A stretch of 64,000 bases of DNA from Lates calcarifer (Eukaryota > Chordata > Actinopteri > Centropomidae), in contig NC_066854.1 of NCBI RefSeq assembly GCF_001640805.2, positions 10,163,775 to 10,227,774 of the forward strand, given 5' to 3'. Below are positions 12,761-58,055 of this stretch, piece by piece; the first letter of the stretch is position 1; each line of letters begins with the position of its first letter. Position numbers and translations under genes: made by a program. The notes under the pieces are model-generated. The model was given only the letters and a program-made list of their open reading frames with translations, did not search any database and was not told where the DNA came from.

Positions 12761-12846
12761 GCTGCCTCTCCTTCAGTCTGCCACAAACACTAGCTACTTC
12801 ACCCTCGGTAGAGACAACGGCTGTGCACCGATTGTAAACCAAAGCG
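12700..12846 (+). other. r3hdm1: Probable R3HDM1 noncoding first exon
   Basis: A consensus donor, GCG|GTAAGG, follows position 12846, just downstream of the divergent promoter. The coding part begins only at 26122, so a leader exon is expected. There is no ATG between about 12665 and 12846. The left boundary is a guess. Confidence 0.5.
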
Positions 12847-15499
12847 GTAAGGCAACATTAGATATCTGCAGTATCCTGTCCAACACTTACCGGTTTGCGA
12901 AAAACAAATTTTAACCGGATAGTTGTGATCATGTAACACGAGCTAGTTAGCAGTAAACACCTCTCTTGCTAGTCCGTGACAGCTCAGGGCGCCGGTGTTT
13001 GGCCGTTTTCAATCGTTAGCAAGCCACAATGCCAGGTAATAATGGTTAGCTTAGCCCCGACACGATCCAACGCAAACGTATCTCATTATGTTGCTTTGCT
13101 CTGCGGCAAAAATCCACACCTCGCAAGCAAATACTTTGTCCAAAGTATAATCTTCCATACTTAAATTCGGCCATCGCCCGGAAAACCAAACAGCAACTAT
13201 TTAATAATACGGCATATTTCAATAACTTTTAGGCCTGGTTCGATTGCTCCTCTCCCAGCGATATGCCGCAACCAACGGTGTGTTCTGAGGTTAACTGTTA
13301 GCCATTTTCAATAAACTGAGCTTTAATTGATTTGTTACGCTGTTTGGCTAAATGTCTTATCAGCCGGATTTTAGTTAGGTGTATCAATTAGCAGCCTAAA
13401 ATGCCACATGTTGTCCGGGATCCGTAGGTTTTGCCGATTCCAGGGAAACATTAAATCAGCCAAATTTGTAATGGAGTCTGGTGTGACGGGCTCGCTCTGG
13501 AGCAGGGAGCGAAAACTATCGGAAGTCTAGCTTTTAAGTTCCATTGCTTTAAATGGTTAATCAAAACAAATGTCGACTGATCCTCCACACCTGTCCTCAT
13601 CATGTTCTCCTTGTCGTTGTGGTAGATACATGACTGTCAATGTTACATGTCGTTGTTCGATGGGACAAGTCAGGCAGTAATTAGATAGATAGTTAGAACA
13701 CACGTCTTAATATTAGACATATAACGTTGCGCATTTACCATTAAGGCACTAGAGAGTTTACCAAAATAAAAGTCAAGGGGTTTAATGTATTTGGAGTGAC
13801 AATCATATCAACACAAGTCACTATCAGTGAAGTTGCTCTTATAGAAATTAATTCAGAATGAATTAAATTGAATTAATGATGCATTCAAGATTTGCTGATA
13901 AATTAATTTTAAAAAGAGTATATGGTTTTTAACACTGCTAGATTAACTGCTGTGAGTTACTGTCATTGTCGGAAAGATTATAATTGCAGCAAAACCTGCC
14001 ATGACCTACATTTATGTCAGTTAACAGCCATAAATCATACATTTAATAACTAATATTGGTACCTGTTTACCACTAACCCTTATCCACTGTCATTCTGATG
14101 CACTAACCTTGACAATTATCACCTCATACACTTGCTAGAGATGTAAGTGAGAGTTTCCAAGTTGCCACCGCTGAGGCTGAGCATCATGATTGTACCATTT
14201 TCATTGAGGTACCGGTGGAGCCTGGTGGGTGGAGAGTAGATGCTGGTTCAGTCCTTGCGGCTGCTGTTTTAGAGAGTGGAGACGGTGTGTTTGTCCCTAC
14301 AGGGGTGGCAACTGTGCTGTCCGGCAGCATCACATCTTTGTTTCTTTTTTTTTTCTAGCCTTGTGTGTATACTATAATGTGCCCTTTTCACCCTGTAGCA
14401 TACCCCCCCACCCCCCCCACAAGGCTTAAAATAAATGCTAATAATTGTTTGCCGTAACTGTTTCACCTGCTACTGCTCAGGTGGCGACTTTGTTGACCAT
14501 TCATGACACAGGTTAGGGCGTATTTGGGGGGCTGATGACATTATCAGATATTGAGGCCGAAGATGCTTTGTAATAGCTTCCACCAAAGATGTGGACCGAC
14601 GACTAAATAATTCATCGCCTTCCAGGGGGGAAAAAAATCTCTCTTTCCTATAATATTTGGTCGAGGCCATTAAATAATTCATCCGCCTATCCATAAATTG
14701 TTTGTTCAATTGGTGACCTTTTCATGGGATTAAGGAAGCACAATAATAAATTCTTCAGAGACCTGGCATAACGAATGGTACAATTATGAGGCAGGATTGG
14801 ATCGGATCGGTTGTCGCAGCCTGGTGTTGGTTGCTAAGTGACAGCAGGAACTTTTCCGCCCACTGTGTTTGCTGTTAAAAGTCTGAGTGACTGAAAGGAC
14901 AAAAACAATCACATTATGGCAGTCTAGACTTCAGCTGCGCGCAGGACCTGTTTGTGACTTCCTATGTCTTTGACAGCCTGTCAGTCACCTCGTGATGAAA
15001 GCTTCATGAAGTAGATTATTTTCAGAGCTCAATTATCACTCTCATCCTCGCTCTCTCCTCTGCATGTTTAAAGTAGGCACAGTACTTGATCTTTAATGGA
15101 ATAAACAGGTTATGATCCCTTATTGTTTTTCCTTTTAAATCCTCTAAAGGCAGTTTTAGATGAAATGGAGGAGGGTTAGGGGTGTGATTTCATCATACAC
15201 AAGCAGTTGCTCCTTCCTTTTATGCAGTCGGTGTGTTTTCTAGCTGACCCCCCCCCAATAAGCTTGTCTCAGATGTGCCTAAAGCAAAAATGTTTTATCG
15301 CAGTATTTCAGTTTTCTCTGTCAGTAATGGGTGGTATTTCAGGTGGTGCCTGCCTCTCTGAGTCAGTGGGATTAGCCGTAGCCTTGTCTTCTTGTGTGAA
15401 AAGCAGGGTGCCAGCTTTAATGGGAAGGTAGCCCAGTGAACAGCTCGGCCTCTCAGCGGCCAGCGCCTCCCCATCGACTCTCCACCTGGTCTTTGAGCA

Positions 15500-16080
15500 C
15501 CTAGCTGGCCGCAGACATGTCGCTCCCGCCCCCCCTGTCCTCTCCTCCTCCCTGCTTGTCGCCTCTCTTTCTCTTTTCACGTTCTTTTTTCTGTGCCTTT
15601 CTTTGCCTTCTCTCTCCTACCGCTCTGCCGCCCACCCTCCCAGGTTTTTTTTTCCCCTCATCTTCCTCTCCTCTTCCTCTCAGTCTCCTATCTATCCCAT
15701 GTCCCTGGCTGCCCTTTCCTCCTCCTCCTCCTCCCCCTCCCCCTTGCCCCCGCCTCCATCCTAAAGCAGAGTAGCTAATGAAGAGCCCCATTTAGCCGGT
15801 GACTTTGGTTCAGTCAGCGCTCCGTAGCGCCGGCCGGCCTCGGCTGCCGTGACTGGCTGTTCAGGCTCTGACATCACACAGGGGCCAGCTGTTGATTTGG
15901 CGCTGTCTCCAAGGCTGGCTGGCTTGATGGCTTGTGGCAGGTAGACTTGTGCTCGCACAGCACTCTCCCTCCCTCCATCCCTCCTCTCTCTCTCTCCTCC
16001 TCTCTCTCTCTCTCTCTCTCTCTCTTTGTGACACCCACTCTCCCTCACCCTCTCCCTTTACACTCCCCTCTCCCTGTCTT
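15500..16080. repeat. CT-rich low-complexity region
   Basis: Long polypyrimidine stretches on the plus strand with (CT)n at about 16003-16025. The overlapping open frames on both strands are composition artefacts. Confidence 0.85.
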
Positions 16081-16099
16081 ACACTCTCACTCAGTCGAG

Positions 16100-16243
16100 C
16101 GAGCGTACAAGAGGCAGCAGGCAGCTGCCGAGGAGCGAGCTGGGAGGCGACTCCAGCCTCCTCTCCGGCAAATTGCGCCTCCTGTACAATGGAAACTAAA
16201 CGGTCGAGTAGCAGAAGGGATGGAGGGCAGAGCTGCCGGGCAG
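16100..16243 (+). other. Candidate alternative R3HDM1 leader exon or promoter
   Basis: A GC-richer block follows a CT-rich tract and ends in a strong donor, GGGCAG|gtaggt, at 16244. It contains one ATG (METKRSS... frame) running to the donor. It could be an alternative first exon, but nothing in the sequence proves that it is transcribed. Confidence 0.25.
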
Positions 16244-18791
16244 GTAGGTCCAGCAGCTTCAAGCCACTTGGGCCGGCATGGATCTCACATGCCTTTTCTG
16301 AATTTAAATTTCTATTAATGCTTATTTTATTGTGCGTTTTTAACACTCTGTCATGCTCCTTGATTTTTCTGCTGTGTATTGCCACACAAAGTGAACACAT
16401 GTTCTGCTCCCTGCTGTTTTAAAAACTGACAAGAAAATCTCAGCATCAGCTCTTCTGCTTCTTTTATCATTGCATGGCAGTCAAGTCAGTAAGCAAGTGT
16501 GCAGCCTCTTCCCTCGGCTTGTTAAACTAAGCGCGACGTGAGATCTGGTGTGCCGTCAGTGGCGCGTTACTACAGCGAGCTGAGCCAGAGCTTGTTCAAA
16601 AATCTCCTTGCCAGTTTGCCAGCGCTGCTTCTGCTTTTCATTACCAGGATAATTAACCAAGATCAGCCAATAAGATGCTCCGCTCTGCATTGTTCTCCAA
16701 GCCAAGCTCATCCTCCGTCTCCCCTGTTTCCCCCATGTTTGTTCTGCAGGTGTTGTCTGCAAATGGACTTTTAATGACTCTAGCAGACTTTTTGAGTTAT
16801 TCCTCTCTCATAAGGCTCCATAGATTAAAACTGCTAGACTTGCATGTTAGTTTTCTGTGTTTATTGTTTCTCCTCTAATTGCCTAGATTGATATTCCCTG
16901 GAAGCTCTCCTGTGGGATAGGTAATGGATTACCTACATGCTCTGCTGTGGATTTAATTTATTAATGCTGGCTGGCTGCGCCTCTGCTGCGCCGCACCGTG
17001 CTCACACCGCCTTCTGCGACCTGGAGGCAGAGCGAGCAGCGCAATTAGAGCCTCATTTGTGCCTGTTTATGCTTTTTTTTTTCCTGTTAATTCAGTCTGA
17101 GCTATTACAGGCAGTTCCTTAAACTGACACTGCCTGAGTCGCCCCGAAATTGAGGCAAGCAGTGTATGAAAGTGATATAATTTCATAGGCTTTACACTAA
17201 TCGTTTTCTGGTTCAATTATATAGCTCCCCTGTCAGTGCTTTCCTTGCTTTGCAATTAGCAGAAATGGCTAGAAAATGGGAGATTAGTTACTCAGTTAAG
17301 CAAAACACTGAAATCAATTTTATTGCGGTGCCATGAATGTGAACCAGCATTAGTAACCTAATTAACTGTTTATTTGATGCCTGATTTTATTTGCCAGGGT
17401 GCACGTCTTGCACTCTGCTGACTTATTCGAAATCCATCTTTTTGTCGGCTTGTAATGGAAGTCAGGAATTAATTGCGCAGCTGTATAATGTTTGGCGGCG
17501 TTTCCTGTGGTTGAAATGTACAATTTTAGAAGCCAGCAAAAAGAATAAGTGGTGATATTTTTTCCCCTCTCGGAAATGGCGAGCAGGTGACATAACGCTG
17601 TAGCCCAGAGACATGGCATTACCTTTGTATTTGTGTCTGTGCTTTTGTCTCCCGATGCTCCACTGAATAGAGCTCTGTTTAGTATTCTACATGTCTGCAG
17701 ACAATATCCCAGCTGTTTGGCACCGCTCCCACTGTTGTCCTTTTTATGTGACACTTGCAAAAAGCTCATCAGCAGCAATAAAGCATGAATTATTTTCATA
17801 ATCTGCGACTGCATGTAGAAAGATGCTGCCTCCTCTTCTTCTTTTTTTCCCCCCCTTTTCTGCTCAGACGCTTAGAAATCATCGCTGGATTTTCTTTGTG
17901 ATCTCTCAGAAGCTTGCAAAGGTGATGGCTTGTTCTCTTCCCGCCCCGCTTTTGACTCACCTCCTCGTTCTCTGCCAGGAATAGAGCCGGGGGGATGGAG
18001 TAGCAGATAGAGGGAGGGATTGAGGGTCCTTCACCTCCGGTTGAGCTGGTTATAGCCCAGACAAGAGCCCTGATCCACGCAGAGCTGAGTAAGAACAGAG
18101 CAGAGCAGAGGTGTGGGAGGGAAAGGTCAGCCTTTGCAGGAGAGAGGCAGGTGTGTGTGTGTGTGTTAAGGGGAAAGAAAATAATTGTACTGAAGTGTGT
18201 GCGTGTGTGCGTGCCATCACCAGCAGGCTCTCATGTGCCTTGCAGTGATTGAGAAATTTCTCATTAGCTTGCCATCGAACATAATTGTCCGTGAGAGTAG
18301 TGCGTTAAGAGCGCGGCGTATGATTAACTCAGCTCAGTCGACAGCCACCCTCATGACCCCGCTGTGAGATTCGTCGAGAATTCATTTCCATCAAGAATAT
18401 ACGTGCTGAGGAGACTTTGTGTTGATGGATTCTGTTGGCATTAACATTTCCTTATTGACGACAATTAATTATTTCAGTATTCAAATTTGTCTAAGTGAGC
18501 GTATCTGCATTTTTAATACATTCATGTATTCTTATTTTGATTTTGTGCAAATGGGAAGGATTGATGCACTTGAGTTTATGTGTGCAAGTGTGTGTGTGAG
18601 GCTGCTGATATGCCATCGAGCATGGCGATAAAGGTGGTGTGAAGGGGGCGGGTGTGACACTGAACGATGCCTGAGGGAGCCTCTTTAAGGTTGCTGCGCT
18701 CTGCGGCGACTGTAATACCAATGAACCACTCCCTGTCAGCTACAATACTGGAGGGCGCACAGGCAGACGGAGCGTCGCTACAAGTTCAATG

Positions 18792-18792
<1 letters not shown>

Positions 18793-18843
<51 letters not shown>
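18793..18843. repeat. (TG)n microsatellite
   Basis: Pure TG repeat of about 25 units, in the R3HDM1 first intron. Confidence 0.97.
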
Positions 18844-18846
<3 letters not shown>

Positions 18847-19011
18847 ATGTGTGAGAAGCTGTTGAGCATCAATCAAGAGGTGATGTCTCCCTGTGTCCGT
18901 GTCTGTCAAAACATTTTTTTGAGTGTGCATTGTATGCGCCATTAGCATTCATAGGACTGTCTCCACCATACTGTGCGCACACACACATTCACTCACACTC
19001 CCACACACATT

Positions 19012-19042
<31 letters not shown>
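19012..19042. repeat. (AC)n microsatellite
   Basis: AC repeat of about 15 units. A shorter (GT)n follows at about 19200-19228. Confidence 0.95.
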
Positions 19043-19047
<5 letters not shown>

Positions 19048-20235
19048 GGCTCAGTGTGAAGTCCTGAAGCCAGCCGGCTAAGCCGTGGCTGCACTGTCCG
19101 CTCAGCAGCTCTGGTCATAAAACCTGGAGCGCCCACGGCCAGACTCAACCTCACCGCTGTCAGAGCAACTTTTACACTCTGCGTGTGTGCAGTGCAGTTT
19201 GTGTGTGTGTGTGTGTGTGTATGTGTGTGCGTGCGATAGCTGCAGGACCAGACTAAATTACAGAGCAGGCTCCACATTTTTTCATTTCAGACATTTAACT
19301 GGCACTCGTCTTCGCAGCGGCTTGAATTGGCACCACTTCTGCCTTCGACGAGGAGCAAGGAGGGCAAAATCTGGAGCCACAGCACAGAGATGATACTCCT
19401 GTCACGCATGAACAAGCATGTAAAAAGTGCTGGGTGCATTTAGAAAGAGATAAGAGGCAAAAAGAAAAGCAGAGGGAGTAAAGATAAGCGCATCTTGCAA
19501 CAAGAGGAAAAAGATACAGAGCAGAGAGGTGATTCTGTCTTAAGATGACCAATAGATTGTCTGGCTGCAAACTGCATATACCAGGTTTTGCTCTCTCCAG
19601 ATGTAATATTGATGAATGGATTCTGCCTAGGGCATCACTCGACCGTTTGACAATGCCAAGGAGAAATGTTACAGGCTGAAGGGGACATTTACTTCACAGA
19701 TTTGCTGAAATGTCAATCAGAAAAGCTAATACTCAAGTGTTAGACTTGAAGGATTGAATTTCCCGTCTGCTCTGTTTCATTTTGAACATGTAACAGGGAG
19801 CAACGTGCATGTTAAAGAGTTGTAGATTGTATTAACATCAGCATTCAGCAGCCCTGAACTAAAGCAATGCACCAAACGGCGACATCCCTCCCACCCATCA
19901 TCACCTCAGTCTGCGAGCTCCCTGGCCGCAGGGCTGAGGGCGTCATGAGAGGGGAAGATTATAAAGTGAGCAGGGATTCCACTTGACCTTTTTGTATGGC
20001 AAGCGGGGGTGGGAAGGGGGGTTGCAACCAAGACCATGTTGGGAGGCAGCAGCCCAGGCCTTGGCACCACCGGGTGCCAGAGTCAGCGTGGCACCTTGCC
20101 CGCTCGCTGAGACGGAGATTAGAGGAGGAGGGAGGGAGGGAGGGGGAGACAATGAGAAGCCTGGACGTGGGTCAGTTGCGTATTTCGCTGTAGGAGAACG
20201 TGCAGTAGTAAGTGATCTGATGTAGAGCTCAAACA

Positions 20236-20521
20236 AGCAATTGAGAAGTCGTTTGACAGAGAATGAATCAGCAACTTTTAAGTTATAGTTTCTTGTAAAA
20301 ATGCCAAATAGTCATTGGTGTGAACTTCCTTAATTCATGCTTTTCTGTTTTATATCTTTGTAAACTGATTATCTTTTGGCTTTGCACTGCAAAACAAGAC
20401 ATTTGAGGACGTCACCTGCAGTGTTTTCTGACATTTATAGACCAAACAGTCAATCAGTTAACAGGGTAAACTGTCAGGAGATTAATCGATAATGAAAATA
20501 ATCATTAGTTGCAGCCCTAGT
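20236..20521. repeat. Near-complete palindromic repeat (family P)
   Basis: It begins near CAATTGAGAAGTCGTTTGACAG and ends with GATTAATCGATAATGAAAAT and AGTTGCAGCCCTAG. The end pattern GATTAATCGATAATG...GTTGCAGCCCT is diagnostic of this nonautonomous element. It is in the R3HDM1 first intron. Confidence 0.8.
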
Positions 20522-21158
20522 TTGATGTGTAACAGCCTACTACAGTCTCACAGTATAGAGGAGGCTGGTAATTAAAGCAGCAATTGAATAGAAATGTCTG
20601 AATAATTTGGTAATAAAGCTGCAAATCATATTGACTGTATCGCAATTCTTCTTTTTCTGCAATACTGTGTCAATATTTTGCAGCCCTGTTGTTGGCGTCC
20701 TCAGATGTCTGCCCTGCCCAACCAGTGTTACCCTGTAGTTCAGCTCGAAAAGCATTTGCTGGAAAATAGAGATTGTACGCTAGACGATTTGAAATTTATG
20801 TGCCACCAAATGGCAGAGGATTTTCAGCTGAGAAATGCTATCTTCCCCCACTGCTCTCTGAATTCCTAATGCTCGGTTTTTACGAGGTTGGCAGGGGTGC
20901 CTTCTCCTGTTGCCTCCACCGCACTCCCATCTCCGTGCTCATCCATTATTTATGGCGCATCGGCACGCACAGGCCCAGAAATACACACTCCACCACACTT
21001 TTTACTTTTTACTCTTGACTCGCACAAATATTTCAGAGTTGCTGACGGCCTGACTGCTGTCAGTCCACGCGACCTCTGTGTCAGGGCGTCTCTGAACCTC
21101 TGACCTCCCTCACCCCCACAACACCACAGCGCTAACCCTGTGCTTCTTTCACCGGCAG

Positions 21159-21318
21159 GTCAGCAGGGGTCATGAGGGTGACGGAGGCCCCGGTTGCTGT
21201 TCAGAGCAGCTGAAGCAGACATGGGCAAAGAAGTCTCGGATGGCATCGGTAGGCTCAGCCTCATCGACTTCACCAGCTACATCCTCCTTCGCCACAACCA
21301 CCACTGGCTACGTATCAA
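21159..21318 (+). other. r3hdm1: Candidate R3HDM1 5'UTR exon with two upstream ORFs
   Basis: A pyrimidine-rich acceptor (ctttcaccggcag) precedes 21159 and a consensus donor CAA|gtatgt follows 21318. If spliced to the exon at 26082, ATG 21221 opens a 42-residue uORF ending at TAA inside that exon. ATG 21240 opens a 40-residue Ser/Thr-rich uORF whose TGA (26123-26125) overlaps the R3HDM1 start codon (26122-26124). The exon itself is inferred only from its splice sites and its non-repetitive, GC-rich base use. Confidence 0.4.
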
Positions 21319-21439
21319 GTATGTTGACTGTTTATGTATGTTTGAGAAGAATAGTCAAATCAGTACTGAGCAGCTCAGTGCTAGAAAAGTCAAGTCGCCA
21401 TCCAGATGTGAGAGAAATGTGAATTCTTGTGCATTTCCA

Positions 21440-21545
21440 TCCGTTGTTGTATGAATATCAGGAGGTGGGAGTATCAGGAGAAACAGTTGGTGGCGCTAAT
21501 TCTCCAAGTGGGTCCATTAAACCACTGCAGAAGAAAAAGACGTGA
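21440..21545. repeat. Possible degraded SINE-like fragment
   Basis: GGTGGCGCTAATTCTCCAAG and CCACTGCAGAAGAAAAAGAC resemble a common vertebrate repeat of the type GGCGGTAATGCACC...GCAGAAGAAGAAG. The match is from memory and short. Confidence 0.35.
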
Positions 21546-22754
21546 CGAGAGAGTGTAATTAACAGCACCAGTCAAACTCAAATGATAGATAACATGAAGG
21601 ACTTGTGACATTTCTGTTTGTTTCTTGTCTTCATGTACATTGTGCTTTATTCACAAAGTCTGTTTCTGTTTTATTTTTATCCGCCAAAACTTAAGCATAA
21701 AAACAGGTGGATGGAAACGCATTTAAATAGGAGCAGGCATCGTTATTATCTCAGTAATTATCCCAACGTTATCTGTAATATTGTGCTCTGATAAAATCTT
21801 TATAATTACATGGTAAGGATATCTCTCACTGTGACAGAGCTTGATAGATTTATTTCATGATTCATTTAAATCACTGATACAAAAAAAAAAAAATACAATC
21901 AGCTCAAATGAGTCACTTCATGAGAATCTACAGTAGCAGGAGGTGCTGTGGTCTTTTATCACATTTCAGGGTTTTCTTTACCATTATAAATCATAGGTGC
22001 AGCACCTAAGACATTTTGGGAACCACTTAAGTGGAATTAATGTAAAATAATTGTGGAGAGCAGCAAATTTAAGTCAATGCTGTAGTTGGTCCCCAGTGGG
22101 CTTATTTAGCAAGTTTTGTCTCTCAGCTTTTTGGGCAGTGTTTAATTTGTTTATTCATTACTTTTTCTAGCTTTTGCACATTTCTGTACACACATATGGT
22201 TATGATAACGGTCCAACATGATGTGAAATTGCGTATTTTTAAAATCGTAAACCCCCTACCAGATACATGCACCCAAGTCTTCCACAAACTCTACATTTTA
22301 TCTTGCATTACATCATTGTATTTGGATGGTAATTTTTAGTTTAAGGAAATCAAACTACTCACACCAATTTGACATCTTTTTCACAACTGTAGAGCTGTTA
22401 ATTTGTGTTAGTCAGAAGTGTTTGAATTTTAAACCCTCAGTGCTAATTGGTGTCTTCTTAAAAAAAAATCCAGTAAATAAATGAGACATATAAAAAGTTG
22501 TTTTTAAAGTTAATTTAAAATAAACTTAAGTTAATTGAATATCAAGCAGCAAAGGTTTCAATTTTAAATCCATCACTGTCAACCCCAGTGGGATACAGTG
22601 TTAATGTGTTGATATACCTGTGGAGCAGCTCAGTTATTCTGCACATGACTAGTTGTGACTTGAGTTAAAAGTTTAATGATGAAAGCAAATAGCTGTCATT
22701 ACACTGAGTGGATAATCCATAAAATGACATTACAGTATTAGGGGAGCTGTAAAT

Positions 22755-22768
22755 AAATATATATATAT

Positions 22769-22806
<38 letters not shown>
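22755..22806. repeat. (AT)n-(AC)n-(AT)n compound microsatellite
   Basis: An AC core at 22771-22799 is flanked on both sides by short AT runs. Confidence 0.95.
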
Positions 22807-25544
22807 GAAAAATGGTCATGTTCGTTTCCAGTCTCACTAATAAGAGACCAATTTGCAGCTCACTAAATTCCCAGACGTTTCCTTAATGTAACAGTAAGGA
22901 TCAAATGATGATCCATATTATTTATGCAGTCAAAACATCAGGGATTCTAAACAGGCACACAGTGCAATTACCTCAGCCATGAGAGACGAGACGGTGAAAT
23001 TCGAATGCATCAAAGTCTGAAGCCAAATTTAGTCCAACACTCCAGTCCCATGATAAAATGTGTTTGGAAGAATGAGTGATTCGGTGAGGGACAAAATAGC
23101 TATCCATCACAAGCCTGGCTCTTGAAAATATCTGTCCAATATTGCAAATCTTCAACCGAGCCACTCAAGAGACTTCACTCATCAAAATGTCAGCAACAGA
23201 CACTAAATATTCAAAGGCGTGCACCACACTCTGGAGTATTAAGCTGTTTTCCTTCAGAATGTAAAAATAATGTAAAGCAGCAGCCAGCATTGCTTTTGTC
23301 AAACGTCTGACAGGTCATTGAAATTCAACATCTGACTCTCCAGTGCCCAGCTAAATTTTAAGCTAACCTCTTAGCCTCGCACAGCATTGGGTTAGCGGTA
23401 CATTTGGCTGGTGGAGGAGCTCAGGAGAGCGGCGGACCTCACTAGAAGTCAATTACTCTGACACAGAGGAATTGGATGCCACCTTTTTAAAGAGTAGCGG
23501 CTCCCGCTCGCTGTCTCAGCTCTTTTGGGACGGAGATAAACAATCAGGTCTCAGCCAGACGCTTTGCTGCTCGGCGATCAGATAGGAAAATGGCTCTGAT
23601 CACTGGCGGGCAAATAGGTTGAGGTCCCTGCTGATTGGTGAGGGGCTGAAACACACACGCAGCCAGTCACGTACACACTCGAGTACAGAGTAAGTGCTGT
23701 CATGTGTGGATCCAGTTTTGATGTGCAAAGTGAATTTGATGAGCCCATTTCTAATTAACCTATTAATCATAGCTCTCATGTACCAGATGTCTGCCCTCCC
23801 TTCTTGTGTGTGCACGTGTGTGTCTGTGTATGTGTTTCACTGCATGGGGCCTGACTGCATAATTAGGGCACATCAGCGGGACGAACTCGCACCGTGACTT
23901 CAACATAGAGAGGTCGTGGCATTACACAGATATCTCCTACAAAGGACCGTAGGTGCAAAGCAAATCATGTAACAGCATCAGCAACAATGTGAGGTTCTTT
24001 TATTTTGAAAATCCTGCTGTTTACTCAGCAGAATAAATCATACCCCAGCCCTCAAAAACTCTCCATGTTTTATGCACAATATTTGAACCAGTCGTTAAAG
24101 TAACCAAAGTCTGGGTCTTCTCTGGAGTGTGAGCTGAGTGCTCAAGCTGTTCCCGTTCAGACTGCCTACACAACAAACACACTGAAGATTTTTGGGGGTA
24201 AAATCAAGATGTGGGCCTTTCACCTCCTTGTCTTCCTGCTGAAATGTTACCTTTAGAAAGTTTTGTGCAAGTAATTAAAGTTTTTGGATGACTGCACACA
24301 AAGATTCAATTAGAAAACATTCCCTTTGGGATGTTCATCAAATTTAATTATATACCTTTTTAGAATTTTAAACAAAATACGCTATTCCATATTTTTACTC
24401 ATTATGAATTATATAACATAGATTAGTTTAATACCAAATGCAGTTTAATACAAACCTGTATATGGTTTATATATATGAGTTTCTTTAGGGCCCAAATGGA
24501 GACTGAGACAGTAATCTAAATCTGTTTGGTCTCATAGGAGTAAACTGTCCTGCTGGGTCTTGTCCAGTCATGTCCATTGTCTCTTGCTGAACAGCTGCAG
24601 AGCAGCACAGACAGCAGTGACTGATGAGCACAAACTGCCCCTCTTTCTCCTGTTCGCTGCCTCGTAGACCTCTCTCACGGGCGGACATTTTGAGTTGTCA
24701 AGCCCAGGTGTAACTAACAACATTAAAAATGGCTGAATTCCATTTACACATGGAGCCATCGCTAATTTTATTAGTTACATCTGTGTTTTTCCTGCTATGA
24801 CAACTCTACATGTCGCTGCTCTGTGGGAAATTAGCGTCTTTACTCCTGCAGTGTCGTGGCTTTCTCTTTCAAAATAATACCCACAAGAAAAAGCACTGTG
24901 AAGCACTTTTCAAACAAAGATGTGGACCACATCAGAGAAGAAGAGCAGGTGTTTCACTGCGGGCCCAATCTAATGATCCAGTGTGAACAAGTAAGTTTCA
25001 TTAATTACTTCATGGATAAACAGCTGCTACATCAGTTTATTTACTATTATTACTTTTATGAACTTTAAAACCCTCGTAATAAATTTTCCAGAATAAAGGC
25101 CTATATCGTTGCTATTATTTATTACATTATTGCTGTCTGCATTTTTCAAATAAATGGAAATGGATTGTTATTAGATGAAGTAAAATAAAGTAATTGTAAA
25201 CTTTTTCATCTTTGTCACAGTCTAAAGGAGAAGAATCCTGAAGATGATGATGATGCCTCTGCAGCCATTGGGCACCTCAGATTCTCTGTTTTTATTCCTC
25301 ACTGTGTACCAGCAGAAAGCTGCTTATGCATTGTTCTTTACCTTGTGCCTTTTCAGTATGTTAATAATTCTGGATTTGCAAAATTATTTGCTTATTAAGT
25401 GGTGTTATTTCCGAAATACTAAATCTGATCCAGTCTGTGAAAATGTAGATCATTATGGTGGCATTTCCTCATTCACACTCATTTTCATAAGCTGTGTGGA
25501 AAGAGAAGGGAGTGCAAACACAAATTTAGAAGTAGAAAAAAGCT

Positions 25545-25665
25545 GAATTTGTGCCCCATCCCTTCACCAAGTTTGGTGCAAATCAGTTCAGTTCTTTTTG
25601 CATCATCCTGCTGACAAACAAACAGGTGAAAACAGAACCTCCTTGGTGGAGGTAAATAACCTGTT
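25545..25665. repeat. Teleost dispersed repeat end (CCTTGGTGGAGGTAA)
   Basis: CAAACAAACAGGTGAAAACA followed by GAACCTCCTTGGTGGAGGTA is a common fish repeat terminus that I recognise. It is noncoding. Confidence 0.55.
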
Positions 25666-26121
25666 AGTAGTTTCTGGTGGACAAACTGTGCCACTGTGTG
25701 TCTTGACATGATTTCTAAATTACCTAAATAGTCTATATCTGTACTGTAACTTCTTGTTACTTATCAAATAATATTTTCAACAATATTTCTGTAATAAGGT
25801 AATATCAGACAATTAAAACTCTGTCTCACAATAATAATATTTGGTCACCTAATGTCTTTTTGGTCACTTAAATTGTAATTTTTGAAGAGCTGTTAGACTC
25901 TGGTATCATTTATTTGTTAATCCTGTTACTCTTGGTTTTTAAACTTAAATAAAAGACATTATAAAAATGGATAACCACAGCCTATGCAGTCTATGTAAAT
26001 TTGTTGTCATAAACATCTGTGGTTCTTTCTCACAATTTGTCAAAGAAAATGGTCCTTAAAGACGTATTCCCTCTCTTTCAGGTTCTCTCTATTTGCCAGC
26101 ATCTCCCAGTAAGACTTTGCA

Positions 26122-58055
<31,934 letters not shown>

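Larger units (their letters stand above)
12847..26081 (+). other. r3hdm1: R3HDM1 5' intronic region
   Basis: About 13 kb between the presumed leader exon and the first coding exon. It holds the two candidate leader exons, CT-rich sequence, microsatellites and one repeat P copy. Stretches such as 16880-17560 and 18240-18480 are non-repetitive and look like conserved noncoding sequence. Confidence 0.6.

Noticed and set aside
12976..13164. 62-codon plus-strand frame near the divergent promoter
   Set aside because: It lies in the first intron after a good donor, and nothing in it is recognisable.
15861..16400. 179-codon minus-strand frame and overlapping plus-strand frames
   Set aside because: They run through CT/GA low-complexity sequence and have no recognisable domain.
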